Source: Propionibacteriaceae bacterium (GTDB lineage Bacteria; Actinomycetota; Actinomycetes; Propionibacteriales; Propionibacteriaceae). Taken from it: a DNA stretch of 5,497 nt. The stretch is taken from contig DMIX01000320.1 in assembly GCA_003451975.1 (NCBI GenBank), positions 1 through 5,497 of the forward strand, written 5' to 3'. Of this stretch, positions 1-5,497 are shown one piece after another. The notes below the pieces were generated by a model that ran no database searches, had not been told where the DNA came from, and saw only the letters and a program-made list of their open reading frames with translations. The position numbers were made by a program, and so were the translations under genes. Numbering within the stretch: position 1 is the first letter of the stretch; each line of letters begins with the position of its first letter.

Positions 1-38
1 GAGGTGAACACCGCCACCGGCGAGGTCACCACCACCTC
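1..38 (+). repeat. 38-bp identity with 2861-2898, probably continuing upstream of the window
   Basis: The first 38 bases of the window are identical to 2861-2898 in the second nucleotidase gene. The match stops at base 39. Because it begins at the window edge, the identical tract may be longer and may reach into the metallophosphatase domain of the upstream copy. Confidence 0.85.
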
Positions 39-1674
39 GGCCAAGGTGCTGCCGCGCACCACCACCGCCGAGGCCGACCTGGTCGCGACGTACCCGCGGG
101 CAGCTGCGGTGAAGACCATCACTGACGCCGCCCTGGCTCACGCCGCTGAGGTCGGCAACCAGCCGGTCGGGACGCTGACCGCCGACATCACCACCGCCTT
201 CACCGGCAGCTTCGTCGACGGGGCCTGGGTCGGCACCAAGCGTGACGATCGGAGCAAGGCCTCCACCATCGGCGGCCTGGTCGCCAACTCGCTGGTCGAA
301 TCTCTGGCCGACCCCGCCCGTGGCGGTGCCAACATCGGAATCATGAACCCCGGCGGGTTGCGGGCCGAGCTGACCTACGCCCAGTCCGGAACCGAAGGCG
401 ACGGGGTCATCACCTACGCCGAGGCCAACTCGGTACTGCCCTTCGTGAACAACCTGTGGACCACCACCCTCACCGGGGCTCAGCTCACCCAGGTTCTCGA
501 GGAACAGTGGCAGCCGGAAGGTTCCAGCCGTCCCTACCTGCAACTCAGCCTGTCGGACAATGTGCGCTACACCTACGACCCGGCAGCCGAGAAGGGCCAC
601 CACATCACTCATGTGTGGGTCAATGACAAGCTGGTCACCGACACCGACACCTACCGCGTCGGCTCGGCGAGCTTCCTGATCCAAGGCGGCGACAACTTCA
701 CCACCTTCGCCCAGGGAACCGATACCAAAGATTCCGGCCTGCTCGACTACGAAGCCTGGATCGACTATCTGAAGGCCCACCAGCCGGTCGCACCAGACTT
801 CGCCAAGCAGGGTGTTGCCCTCAGCGCGCCGGCCACGGCCACCGTCGGTGAGCCCTACTCGCTGAAGGCCTCTGATCTCGACCTCACCTCGCTGGGATCC
901 CCGGCCAACACCTCCCTTGAGATTCGCGTCGGCAACACCTTGGTGGACACCGTCGCGGTGACCGATGGGGCTGCCGAGGCGACGATCACGATCCCGAACA
1001 CCGGTGCGGTGACTGTGACGGCGCTCCCGTCGAAGACCACCGTCACCATCCCGGTCGCGATCCAGCCGGCATCGACGACTCCGGCGACGGCCACGCATAC
1101 CACGTTGACCCTGTCGAAGAAGTCGGTTCGGTACGGCACCTCGGTGCTGGCCACCGCAGCTGTGACGGGAACCGACACCGGAAAGGTGCTGTTCGAGGTC
1201 GGTGGACGCAAGCTCACCGCCACGCTGCGTGGCGGCATGGCGCGGGTCACCCTGCCGAACGATCTCCAGGTCGGGAAGTACCTGGTCAAGGCCAGCTTCG
1301 TCGCGACCCAGACCGCTGCAGCCAGCAGCGCCAAGCCAGTGAAGCTGACCATCACCAAGGCCGCAGTGAAGCCGCGCAAGACCCGGATGGCCAAGACGGT
1401 GAAGGCCCACAAGGCGTTCCGCTTCACCGTGGCCACCAAGGCGCTCGGCAAGGGTGTCTGGGCGACCGGAACTGTGAAGATCTATCTGCACGGTCACCTG
1501 GTCGCGAAGACCAAGCTCACTGCCGCCGACCACGGCAGCAAGCGGGTCAGGATCAGCGCCCAGAAACTGCGCTGGTACGGCAAAGGCTCGACGGTCACCG
1601 CGGTAGCCAAGCTCGGCGGAACCAAGAACACCAAGGCCACCATTGTGAAGAAGGTCCGGCTCCACCTGACGTAG
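1..1674 (+). CDS. Secreted 5'-nucleotidase / UDP-sugar hydrolase family protein, 5'-truncated by window edge
   Basis: The reading frame is open from base 1 and ends at TAG 1672-1674, giving 557 residues of a longer protein. The first residues (EVNTATGEV) match residue 293 onward of the complete paralogue at 1985-4519, so the signal peptide and metal-binding metallophosphatase domain lie upstream. The GTG at position 4 is therefore internal and not a start. Window residues about 50-265 form the 5'-nucleotidase C-terminal substrate-binding domain, with GGLR at 118-121, EANSVLPF at 141-148, and Phe225 followed by GGDNF at 229-233. By family knowledge the Arg, Phe and Asp of these motifs contact phosphate, base and ribose. 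Residues about 278-353 are a beta-rich linker domain. Residues about 366-453 and 460-557 look like two Ig-like (Big_3-type) modules, the last rich in Lys and Arg. There is no LPXTG motif and no C-terminal membrane helix. Relative to the paralogue it lacks one residue near window residue 69 and has six extra in a Thr/Ala/Pro-rich linker at about 355-366. The family is secure, the exact substrate is not. Confidence 0.9.
   Translation, partial: EVNTATGEVTTTSAKVLPRTTTAEADLVATYPRAAAVKTITDAALAHAAEVGNQPVGTLTADITTAFTGSFVDGAWVGTKRDDRSKASTIGGLVANSLVESLADPARGGANIGIMNPGGLRAELTYAQSGTEGDGVITYAEANSVLPFVNNLWTTTLTGAQLTQVLEEQWQPEGSSRPYLQLSLSDNVRYTYDPAAEKGHHITHVWVNDKLVTDTDTYRVGSASFLIQGGDNFTTFAQGTDTKDSGLLDYEAWIDYLKAHQPVAPDFAKQGVALSAPATATVGEPYSLKASDLDLTSLGSPANTSLEIRVGNTLVDTVAVTDGAAEATITIPNTGAVTVTALPSKTTVTIPVAIQPASTTPATATHTTLTLSKKSVRYGTSVLATAAVTGTDTGKVLFEVGGRKLTATLRGGMARVTLPNDLQVGKYLVKASFVATQTAAASSAKPVKLTITKAAVKPRKTRMAKTVKAHKAFRFTVATKALGKGVWATGTVKIYLHGHLVAKTKLTAADHGSKRVRISAQKLRWYGKGSTVTAVAKLGGTKNTKATIVKKVRLHLT
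419..467 (+). repeat. 49-bp block identical to 3282-3330 in the paralogue
   Basis: These 49 bases, coding for most of EANSVLPFVNNLWTTT, are identical in the two nucleotidase genes including all silent positions. The DNA on both sides differs at many silent sites. The block covers a conserved stretch of the nucleotidase C-terminal domain. Confidence 0.85.
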
Positions 1675-1812
1675 ACCCACCGACGTAGTCGCCCACCACT
1701 AGGTGCCATTCATCGGCCAAAGTCGGCTCATCATCAGCAGGGCGTCGACCAGGATTCGGCAGTCGTCTACGCGAACATCACCTCGTGTACCGCTCCCGGT
1801 CACGCGGATTTC

Positions 1813-1836
1813 CTAGCGTGCTGGAATCCACGCTAG
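1813..1836. repeat. Perfect 8-bp inverted repeat with 8-nt loop (operator or hairpin terminator)
   Basis: CTAGCGTG at 1813-1820 and CACGCTAG at 1829-1836 are exact reverse complements separated by 8 bases, and TTTC follows at 1837-1840. As RNA this could be a modest terminator for the upstream nucleotidase, whose stop is about 140 bases earlier. As DNA it could be an operator, because its right arm overlaps the -10-like hexamer TAGTTT. A further CACGC at 1801-1805 could pair with GCGTG at 1816-1820 and would compete with the main stem. The repeat is directly visible; its role is inference. Confidence 0.45.
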
Positions 1837-1910
1837 TTTCGGGGCAATCAGGAGACGCCCCACCCCTAGCACAACCGGTGTGGCGAACCCGGTGAGCCCC
1901 CTGCGGTCAG

Positions 1911-1924
1911 GCAAGCGCGCTTGC
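1911..1924. promoter_or_regulatory. Perfect 14-bp palindrome, candidate regulator binding site
   Basis: GCAAGCGCGCTTGC equals its own reverse complement over all 14 bases; the flanking bases do not extend the symmetry. It lies 60 bases before the chosen GTG start of the second nucleotidase, in the non-coding spacer, where a dimeric repressor or activator would bind. I cannot assign it to a known regulator family. Confidence 0.35.
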
Positions 1925-1970
1925 GATTGCACGGCCATCAGAATCACCCGATTCCCACACATCGGCATGA

Positions 1971-1977
1971 AAGAGGA
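1971..1977 (+). promoter_or_regulatory. Ribosome binding site that decides the GTG 1985 start
   Basis: AAGAGGA at 1971-1977 is purine-rich with an AGGA core and sits 7 bases before GTG 1985. It lies downstream of the in-frame ATG at 1967, so it cannot serve that codon, and neither ATG 1967 nor GTG 1880 has a comparable site. The GTG start also puts the signal peptide at the very N-terminus. Confidence 0.65.
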
Positions 1978-1984
1978 CACACCA

Positions 1985-2080
1985 GTGAATTCGCATCCCC
2001 GAGGCCTTCGCGGTCTCCTTACCGCCGCAGTAGGGGCAGGACTGATCCTCAGCCCGCTCGCAGCGGCACCGGCTCAAGCC
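1985..2080 (+). other. Sec-type signal peptide coding region
   Basis: Residues 1-32 have Arg6 and Arg9 in the n-region, a hydrophobic core from about residue 11 to 27, and an Ala-x-Ala site (AQA, 30-32) followed by VETTTT. The only Arg pair is separated (RGLR), so a Tat signal is not supported. No Cys follows in a lipobox position, so this is not a lipoprotein. Confidence 0.85.
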
Positions 2081-4519
2081 GTAGAGACAACCACCACCAT
2101 CGCGCTGCTGAACTTCAATGACTTCCACGGACGCATCGAGGCGACGAAGACCGTGCAATTCGCCGGCACGATCGAAGCCGAGCGCGCCACCTATGGCGAC
2201 AACAACACCCTGCTACTCAGCGCTGGTGACAGCATCGGCGCATCGTTGTTCGCCTCGGCCACCGATGCCGATCAGCCCACCATTGACGTGCTCAACGCAC
2301 TGGACGTGAAAGCCTCAGCCGTGGGCAATCACGAGTTCGATCGGGGCTTCACTGACCTGACCGATCGGGTCATCGGTAATCCGAAGAACGCCCAATGGGA
2401 TTACCTCGGCGCCAATGTGTACGCCAAGGGCACCTCGACCCCGGCTTTGCCGGAGTACGCCATCTTCGATGTCGCCGGAGTCAAGGTCGGCGTCGTCGGG
2501 GTGGTCACCGACGAGGTGAAGTCTCTGGTCTCCCCGATCGGTATCGCGAATCTCGATTTCGGTGACGAGGTCGCCGCAGTCAACCGAGTCGCTACCCAGC
2601 TCAAGGACGGCAACGACGCCAACGGTGAAGCCGACGTGGTCGTGGCCGAGTACCACGACGGTGCGAACCTGTCCGAGCCCAAGACGCTGGCCGAGGCCAA
2701 GGCTGACAGCTCCGACTTCGCAAAGATGGTCGACGACACCAATGCCAAGGTCGATGTCATCTTCAACGGCCACACCCACGCCAGCTACGCCTGGCAAGAC
2801 AGTGGCCGCGCGATCGTGGAAGCCGCCTCCTATGGCACCGCCATCGGCAAGGTCGTGCTCGAGGTGAACACCGCCACCGGCGAGGTCACCACCACCTCAG
2901 CCGCGGTCCTGCCCCGCAGTTCCGCCACTGAAGCCGATGTGGTCGCGGCCTACCCGCGGGCCGCACAGGTCAAGACCATCACCGATGCCGCCTTGGCCCA
3001 CGCGGCCGTGGTGGGTGGCCAACCGGTTGGCGCGGTGTCAGCAGACGTCACTACCGCGTTCAGCGGCGGCAGTTTCGTCAATGGCGTCTGGACCGGCGGC
3101 AGCCGCGACGACCGCAGCAAAGCCTCCACACTGGGGAACCTCATCGCCAACTCGCTGGTGGACAGCCTCTCCGATCCTGCCCGGGGTGGTGCCGAGATCG
3201 GCGTCATGAACCCCGGCGGGATCCGCGCCGAACTGAGGTATGCCCAATCCGGCGGCGAGGGGGACGGTGTGGTGACCTACTCCGAGGCCAACTCGGTACT
3301 GCCCTTCGTGAACAACCTGTGGACCACCACGCTCACCGGCGCCCAGTTCAAGCAGGTGCTTGAGGAGCAGTGGCAGCCCGAAGGCTCCAGCCGCTCCTAC
3401 CTGCAACTGAGCCTGTCGGACAATGTGACCTACACCTTTGATCCGGACGCTGCCAAGGGCAGCCACATCACGGGCATCTGGGTGGACGGCAAGCGCGTCC
3501 AGGACTCCGACAGCTACCGGTTCGGATCGGCAAGCTTCTTGATCGCCGGCGGCGACAACTTCACCACTTTCGCCGACGGCACCGACACCAGGGACTCCGG
3601 CTTGCTCGACTACGAAGCCTGGATCGACTACCTGAAGGCCAACAATCCGGCCGAGCCGAGTTTCGCCAAGCAGGGCATCGCCGTTCAAGCCGCGAAGACG
3701 GTCACCGTTGGGCAGTCGTATTCGCTGAAAGCATCGCAGTTGGATCTGACCTCATTGGGTTCGCCAGCGAACACCTCTCTCGAGGTGCGGGTGGGTGACA
3801 CCCTCGTCACTACCGTTGGGGTCACCGACGGAACTGCCGAGGCCACCTTCACCGTTCCGCGCACCGGCACGATGACCCTCACCGCACTTCCGTCGAAGAC
3901 GGCGGTCCGGGTGCCGGTCACCATCGCTGCGAAGGCCACCGGCACCACGCTGAAGTTGTCGAAGAAGCGGGTGCGCTACGGCGAGTCCGTGCAGGCCACG
4001 GCAGCGGTCACTGGTTCCGATACCGGCACGGTTGCCTTCACGGTGGGCGGTCGCACTGTTACCGCTGCGCTGCACGGCGGCATCGCCAAAGCCACGCTGC
4101 CCAGCGATCTGCCGGTTGGTAAGCACTGGGTGACGGCCAGCTTCGTTGCCAGCGACACCGCTGCTGCCAGCAGCGCCCGTCCGGTGAAGTTGACCGTGTC
4201 CAAGGCCAAGGTCACGCCACGCAAGCGCGCAATGACCAAGACGGTGAAGGCCCATAAGGCGTTCAGCTTCACCGTGGCCACCAAGGCACTCGGCAAGGGC
4301 GTGTGGGCAACCGGAACCGTAAAGGTCTACTTGCACGGCCACCTGGTCGCAAAGACCAAGCTCACCAAAGCCGACCATGGCAGCACGCGCGTCACCATCA
4401 GCGCCAAGAAGCTTGCCTGGTACGGCAAAGGCTCAACGGTCACTGCGGTAGCCAAGCTCACCGGGTCGAAGAACAACGCCGGCACCACCCTCAAGACGGT
4501 CCGGCTTCATCTCAAGTAG
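1985..4519 (+). CDS. Secreted 5'-nucleotidase / UDP-sugar hydrolase family protein with C-terminal Ig-like modules, complete
   Basis: This is an 844-residue exported metallophosphatase of the UshA / 5'-nucleotidase family, expected to hydrolyse extracellular nucleotides or nucleotide sugars. Residues 1-32 are a signal peptide with an Arg-containing n-region, a hydrophobic core and a cut after AQA. The metallophosphatase domain (about 36-295) has every expected ligand: Asp46 and His48 in NDFHG, Asp82 in GDSIGAS, Asn115 and His116 in GNHEFD with Asp119 completing the likely catalytic dyad, His224 in YHDG, and His263 and His265 in NGHTH. The nucleotidase C-terminal domain (about 340-560) has GGIR at 411-414, EANSVLPF at 434-441, and Phe518 with GGDNF at 522-526; Phe518 and Asp524 correspond to E. 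coli UshA Phe498 and Asp504. A beta-rich domain (about 570-648) and two Ig-like modules (about 652-738 and 745-844) follow, making it much longer than UshA (about 550 residues). There is no LPXTG motif or C-terminal membrane helix; the basic tail may hold it in the wall, which is inference. The start is GTG 1985 on the ribosome-site evidence. It is a tandem paralogue of the gene ending at 1674. Confidence 0.93.
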   Translation: MNSHPRGLRGLLTAAVGAGLILSPLAAAPAQAVETTTTIALLNFNDFHGRIEATKTVQFAGTIEAERATYGDNNTLLLSAGDSIGASLFASATDADQPTIDVLNALDVKASAVGNHEFDRGFTDLTDRVIGNPKNAQWDYLGANVYAKGTSTPALPEYAIFDVAGVKVGVVGVVTDEVKSLVSPIGIANLDFGDEVAAVNRVATQLKDGNDANGEADVVVAEYHDGANLSEPKTLAEAKADSSDFAKMVDDTNAKVDVIFNGHTHASYAWQDSGRAIVEAASYGTAIGKVVLEVNTATGEVTTTSAAVLPRSSATEADVVAAYPRAAQVKTITDAALAHAAVVGGQPVGAVSADVTTAFSGGSFVNGVWTGGSRDDRSKASTLGNLIANSLVDSLSDPARGGAEIGVMNPGGIRAELRYAQSGGEGDGVVTYSEANSVLPFVNNLWTTTLTGAQFKQVLEEQWQPEGSSRSYLQLSLSDNVTYTFDPDAAKGSHITGIWVDGKRVQDSDSYRFGSASFLIAGGDNFTTFADGTDTRDSGLLDYEAWIDYLKANNPAEPSFAKQGIAVQAAKTVTVGQSYSLKASQLDLTSLGSPANTSLEVRVGDTLVTTVGVTDGTAEATFTVPRTGTMTLTALPSKTAVRVPVTIAAKATGTTLKLSKKRVRYGESVQATAAVTGSDTGTVAFTVGGRTVTAALHGGIAKATLPSDLPVGKHWVTASFVASDTAAASSARPVKLTVSKAKVTPRKRAMTKTVKAHKAFSFTVATKALGKGVWATGTVKVYLHGHLVAKTKLTKADHGSTRVTISAKKLAWYGKGSTVTAVAKLTGSKNNAGTTLKTVRLHLK
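3282..3330 (+). repeat. 49-bp block identical to 419-467 in the paralogue
   Basis: This is the second copy of the identical block. Its edges are sharp: just before and just after it the two genes use different codons for the same or similar residues. Confidence 0.85.
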
Positions 4520-4529
4520 GTCCATACTC

Positions 4530-4569
4530 CCAATCGCCCGTAGCCGACACCACGGCTGCGGGCGATTGG
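4530..4569 (+). terminator. Strong GC-rich hairpin terminator after the second nucleotidase gene
   Basis: Bases 4530-4546 and 4553-4569 form a 17-bp stem with one G-U wobble (4541 with 4558) and a 6-base loop ACACCA. It begins 10 bases after the TAG stop. No U-tract follows on either strand, which is common for actinobacterial hairpin terminators. It probably ends the nucleotidase transcript and insulates the channel gene, whose promoter region starts immediately after it. Confidence 0.8.
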
Positions 4570-4592
4570 CTTCCCCACCGCGGTGGCATCAG

Positions 4593-4598
4593 TAGGGT
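4593..4598 (+). promoter_or_regulatory. -10 element of a probable leaderless promoter
   Basis: TAGGGT fits the actinobacterial TANNNT -10 pattern. The seven bases after it end exactly at the A of ATG 4606, the spacing expected if transcription starts at the start codon. The -35 region is poor: TTCCCC at 4571-4576 is the best-placed hexamer, with a 16-base spacer. The same bases (GTAGGG, 4592-4597) could also act as a weak ribosome binding site 8 bases before the ATG. Confidence 0.5.
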
Positions 4599-4605
4599 TG
4601 GGCCC

Positions 4606-5298
4606 ATGCGGGAACGGGGACGGCACGCCTGGCGGGCGATACGCGCGAACCCTTCGGCGGTTCTCCTCATCGCGCAACTGATCGGGATCCTGCTATACGC
4701 CTTTGTCGACGATGCTGGCCCGGGCTCGATCACCAGCTTGATCATCACGCTCTTCGGAATGCTCGTCGTCGTGCTGGCCCTGGGCGTGGTGCGGGCGTCC
4801 CCGACCTACACCTGGTTGGGCATCACCATCGGCATTCCGGCAGTGGTCCTGACCATCATCGACTGGTACACCGGCGGCGCCACCGGGTGGAGCTTGGCCT
4901 CCGACGTGGTCCATGTCGCGTTCTATACCTACACACTGGTCGGGTTGCTGCGCTACATGTTCGCCGACACCAGGGTGAATTCCGACGAGATCTGGGCGAT
5001 CGGCTCCACCTTCACCGTTGCGGTGTGGGCATGGGCCTATGCCTACGCTGCGGTTCAAATCGTCGTTCCTGGATCGTTCATTGCTGCGGTGGATCCCGAC
5101 GGCCCGCGCACCTGGCTGGAGTTGTTGTTCTTGTCCACGACCATCATGTCCAGCACCGGGCTATCCGACGTGGTGCCCGTCCAGCCCCTGGCCCGATCTG
5201 TGGTCATGATTCAACAGATCGCTGGCATGCTCTACCTGGCGGTTGCGGTGTCACGTATCGTCGGACTCACCGTTGGCCGCGCGAGGAGACGATCGTGA
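4606..5298 (+). CDS. Six-helix ion-channel-like membrane protein with a non-canonical pore filter
   Basis: This 230-residue protein has hydrophobic segments at about 17-34, 41-62, 68-86, 98-119, 130-154 and 197-221. Between the last two lies a pore-helix-like stretch (about 168-181) followed by SSTGLSDVVP at 182-191. The position and following pattern (D-V-V-P-V-x-P-L-A-R, then a final helix) match the P-loop of bacterial two-helix-pore K+ channels of the Ion_trans_2 family, where the usual filter is T-x-G-Y-G-D. Here GYG reads GLS, so K+ selectivity is doubtful. The helix order suggests a 6TM protein, but no regular Arg ladder is visible in the fourth helix, so voltage sensing is not supported. 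The start is ATG 4606 because it follows a leaderless-type -10 element. The frame stays open upstream to 4303, but that part overlaps the nucleotidase gene and the terminator. The stop overlaps the next gene's GTG by 4 bases, suggesting co-translation. Channel-like fold is likely; transport function is unproven. Confidence 0.8.
   Translation: MRERGRHAWRAIRANPSAVLLIAQLIGILLYAFVDDAGPGSITSLIITLFGMLVVVLALGVVRASPTYTWLGITIGIPAVVLTIIDWYTGGATGWSLASDVVHVAFYTYTLVGLLRYMFADTRVNSDEIWAIGSTFTVAVWAWAYAYAAVQIVVPGSFIAAVDPDGPRTWLELLFLSTTIMSSTGLSDVVPVQPLARSVVMIQQIAGMLYLAVAVSRIVGLTVGRARRRS
5149..5169 (+). other. Divergent selectivity-filter motif codons (S-S-T-G-L-S-D)
   Basis: These codons, residues 182-188 of the channel-like protein, occupy the place of the K+ channel signature T-x-G-Y-G-D. 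The first Gly (185) and the Asp (188) are kept, while Tyr is Leu186 and the second Gly is Ser187. Confidence 0.7.
5283..5288 (+). promoter_or_regulatory. Ribosome binding site for the MBL-fold gene
   Basis: GAGGAG ends 6 bases before GTG 5295, close to an ideal Shine-Dalgarno. It lies inside the last codons of the channel-like gene and fixes the start of the downstream frame. Confidence 0.75.
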
Positions 5299-5497
5299 AG
5301 CAACTCACCAAGACTGTCAGTTGGCTCACCGACGCTATCGGGGCCCGGTGCTACTGGATCGACGTCGCGCCCGGCCGCGTGGCGATCGTCGACCCGGGGA
5401 TGACCGCCGGCCTGAATCGGATTGCGCGAGAACTGCGCCGTGCTGGTCGGTCGCCCTATGAAGTCACCGACATCTTGCTCACTCATGGTGATTCCGA
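5295..5497 (+). CDS. Metallo-beta-lactamase-fold hydrolase, N-terminal fragment (3' end outside window)
   Basis: The frame opens at GTG 5295 and runs off the window after 67 full codons. Residues about 18-39 (CYWIDVAPGRVAIVDPGMTAG) match the opening strands of the MBL fold, including the family Asp-x-Gly turn as D33-P-G35. An amphipathic helix follows (about 38-51). Residues 60-67 read ILLTHGDS and the last partial codon (GA-) must give Asp or Glu, so the metal motif is THGDSD-like (HxDxD) rather than the common HxHxDH. MBL proteins with Asp at the second His position are known. The GTG overlaps the TGA of the channel-like gene (GTGA) and has a good ribosome site, so the two genes are probably translated together. 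The substrate cannot be judged from this fragment. Confidence 0.78.
   Translation, partial: MKQLTKTVSWLTDAIGARCYWIDVAPGRVAIVDPGMTAGLNRIARELRRAGRSPYEVTDILLTHGDS

Larger units (their letters stand above)
1675..1984. other. Gene-free spacer between the tandem nucleotidase genes
   Basis: These 310 bases separate the stop of the first paralogue from the chosen start of the second. I find no convincing coding frame in it. The in-frame extension from GTG 1880 has no signal-peptide logic and no ribosome binding site. The spacer holds an 8-bp inverted repeat at 1813-1836 and a perfect 14-bp palindrome at 1911-1924. A TANNNT-type hexamer (TAGTTT, 1834-1839) could be a -10 element, but no good -35 stands at the expected distance, so I do not call a promoter. 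No U-tract terminator follows directly after the first gene. Confidence 0.7.

Noticed and set aside
4..6. GTG at position 4 as the start of the first gene
   Set aside because: The frame is open to base 1 and the sequence matches the middle (residue 293 on) of the complete paralogue, so the gene simply enters from upstream.
855..1451. Minus-strand open frame of about 198 codons
   Set aside because: It lies wholly antisense to the first nucleotidase, and a similar antisense frame occurs at 3976-4296 opposite the paralogue, as expected from shared sense sequence. It has no start signals or family features.
1681..1691. Small inverted repeat CGAC-GTA-GTCG just after the first gene
   Set aside because: A 4-bp stem with a 3-base loop is expected by chance and has no U-tract, so it is not called a terminator.
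1927..1955. TTGCAC...GATTCC as a -35/-10 pair for the second nucleotidase
   Set aside because: The 17-base spacing is right but GATTCC is a poor -10, so the match is not better than chance.
1880..1984. N-terminal extension of the second nucleotidase from GTG 1880 or ATG 1967
   Set aside because: It would bury the signal peptide behind up to 35 polar residues. Neither codon has a ribosome site, whereas GTG 1985 has AAGAGGA 7 bases before it.
2315..2797. Minus-strand open frame of about 160 codons
   Set aside because: It is opposite the metallophosphatase domain, where the plus strand carries all catalytic motifs. The Val/Gly/Asp-rich translation is a typical shadow.
3038..3688. Minus-strand open frame of about 216 codons
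   Set aside because: It is antisense to the nucleotidase C-terminal domain. It is the kind of long open frame that high-GC codon bias creates, with no recognisable motif.
3752..4378. Minus-strand open frame of about 208 codons
   Set aside because: It is antisense to the Ig-like modules. The composition is low-information Gly/Arg/His-rich and no ribosome site is seen.
4303..4605. Upstream extension of the channel-like protein inside the end of the nucleotidase gene
   Set aside because: The translation is Arg/Gln-rich out-of-frame sequence of the nucleotidase and crosses its terminator. ATG 4606 with its -10 element fits better.

Overview
The window is high-GC DNA with actinobacterial character. 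Coding third positions are strongly G/C, GTG starts are used, one gene appears to be leaderless with a TANNNT -10 element, and the secreted proteins carry Ig-like repeat modules. I cannot name a genus from the sequence. I saw no tRNA, rRNA, CRISPR array, insertion sequence or phage gene.

Layout. (1) Positions 1-1674 hold the 3' part of a gene for a secreted 5'-nucleotidase/UDP-sugar hydrolase (UshA-like) family protein, whose catalytic N-terminal half lies upstream of the window. (2) Positions 1675-1984 are a gene-free spacer of about 310 bp. It contains a CTAGCGTG/CACGCTAG inverted repeat and a perfect 14-bp palindrome, both plausible regulatory sites for the next gene. (3) Positions 1985-4519 hold a complete tandem paralogue. 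It has a signal peptide, an intact metallophosphatase domain, a 5'-nucleotidase C-terminal domain, a linker beta domain and two Ig-like modules. (4) Positions 4530-4569 form a strong GC-rich hairpin terminator. (5) Positions 4606-5298 encode a six-helix membrane protein of the voltage-gated-like ion-channel type, with GLS at the place of the K+ channel GYG filter. (6) From 5295 to the window end is the start of a metallo-beta-lactamase-fold hydrolase gene, overlapping the channel gene by 4 nt.

Function. The two paralogues probably dephosphorylate extracellular nucleotides or nucleotide sugars at the cell surface, giving nucleoside or sugar plus phosphate. They match over about 550 residues with roughly 77% identity by my hand alignment, and their DNA shows sharp blocks of perfect identity. 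That pattern fits an old tandem duplication with some later gene conversion. The channel-like gene and the MBL-fold gene look like a translationally coupled unit separate from the nucleotidases; their shared role is unknown.

I see no clearly new system. The items most worth a second look are the non-canonical pore filter, its coupling to an MBL-fold enzyme with an HxDxD-type metal motif, and the spacer with its palindromes.
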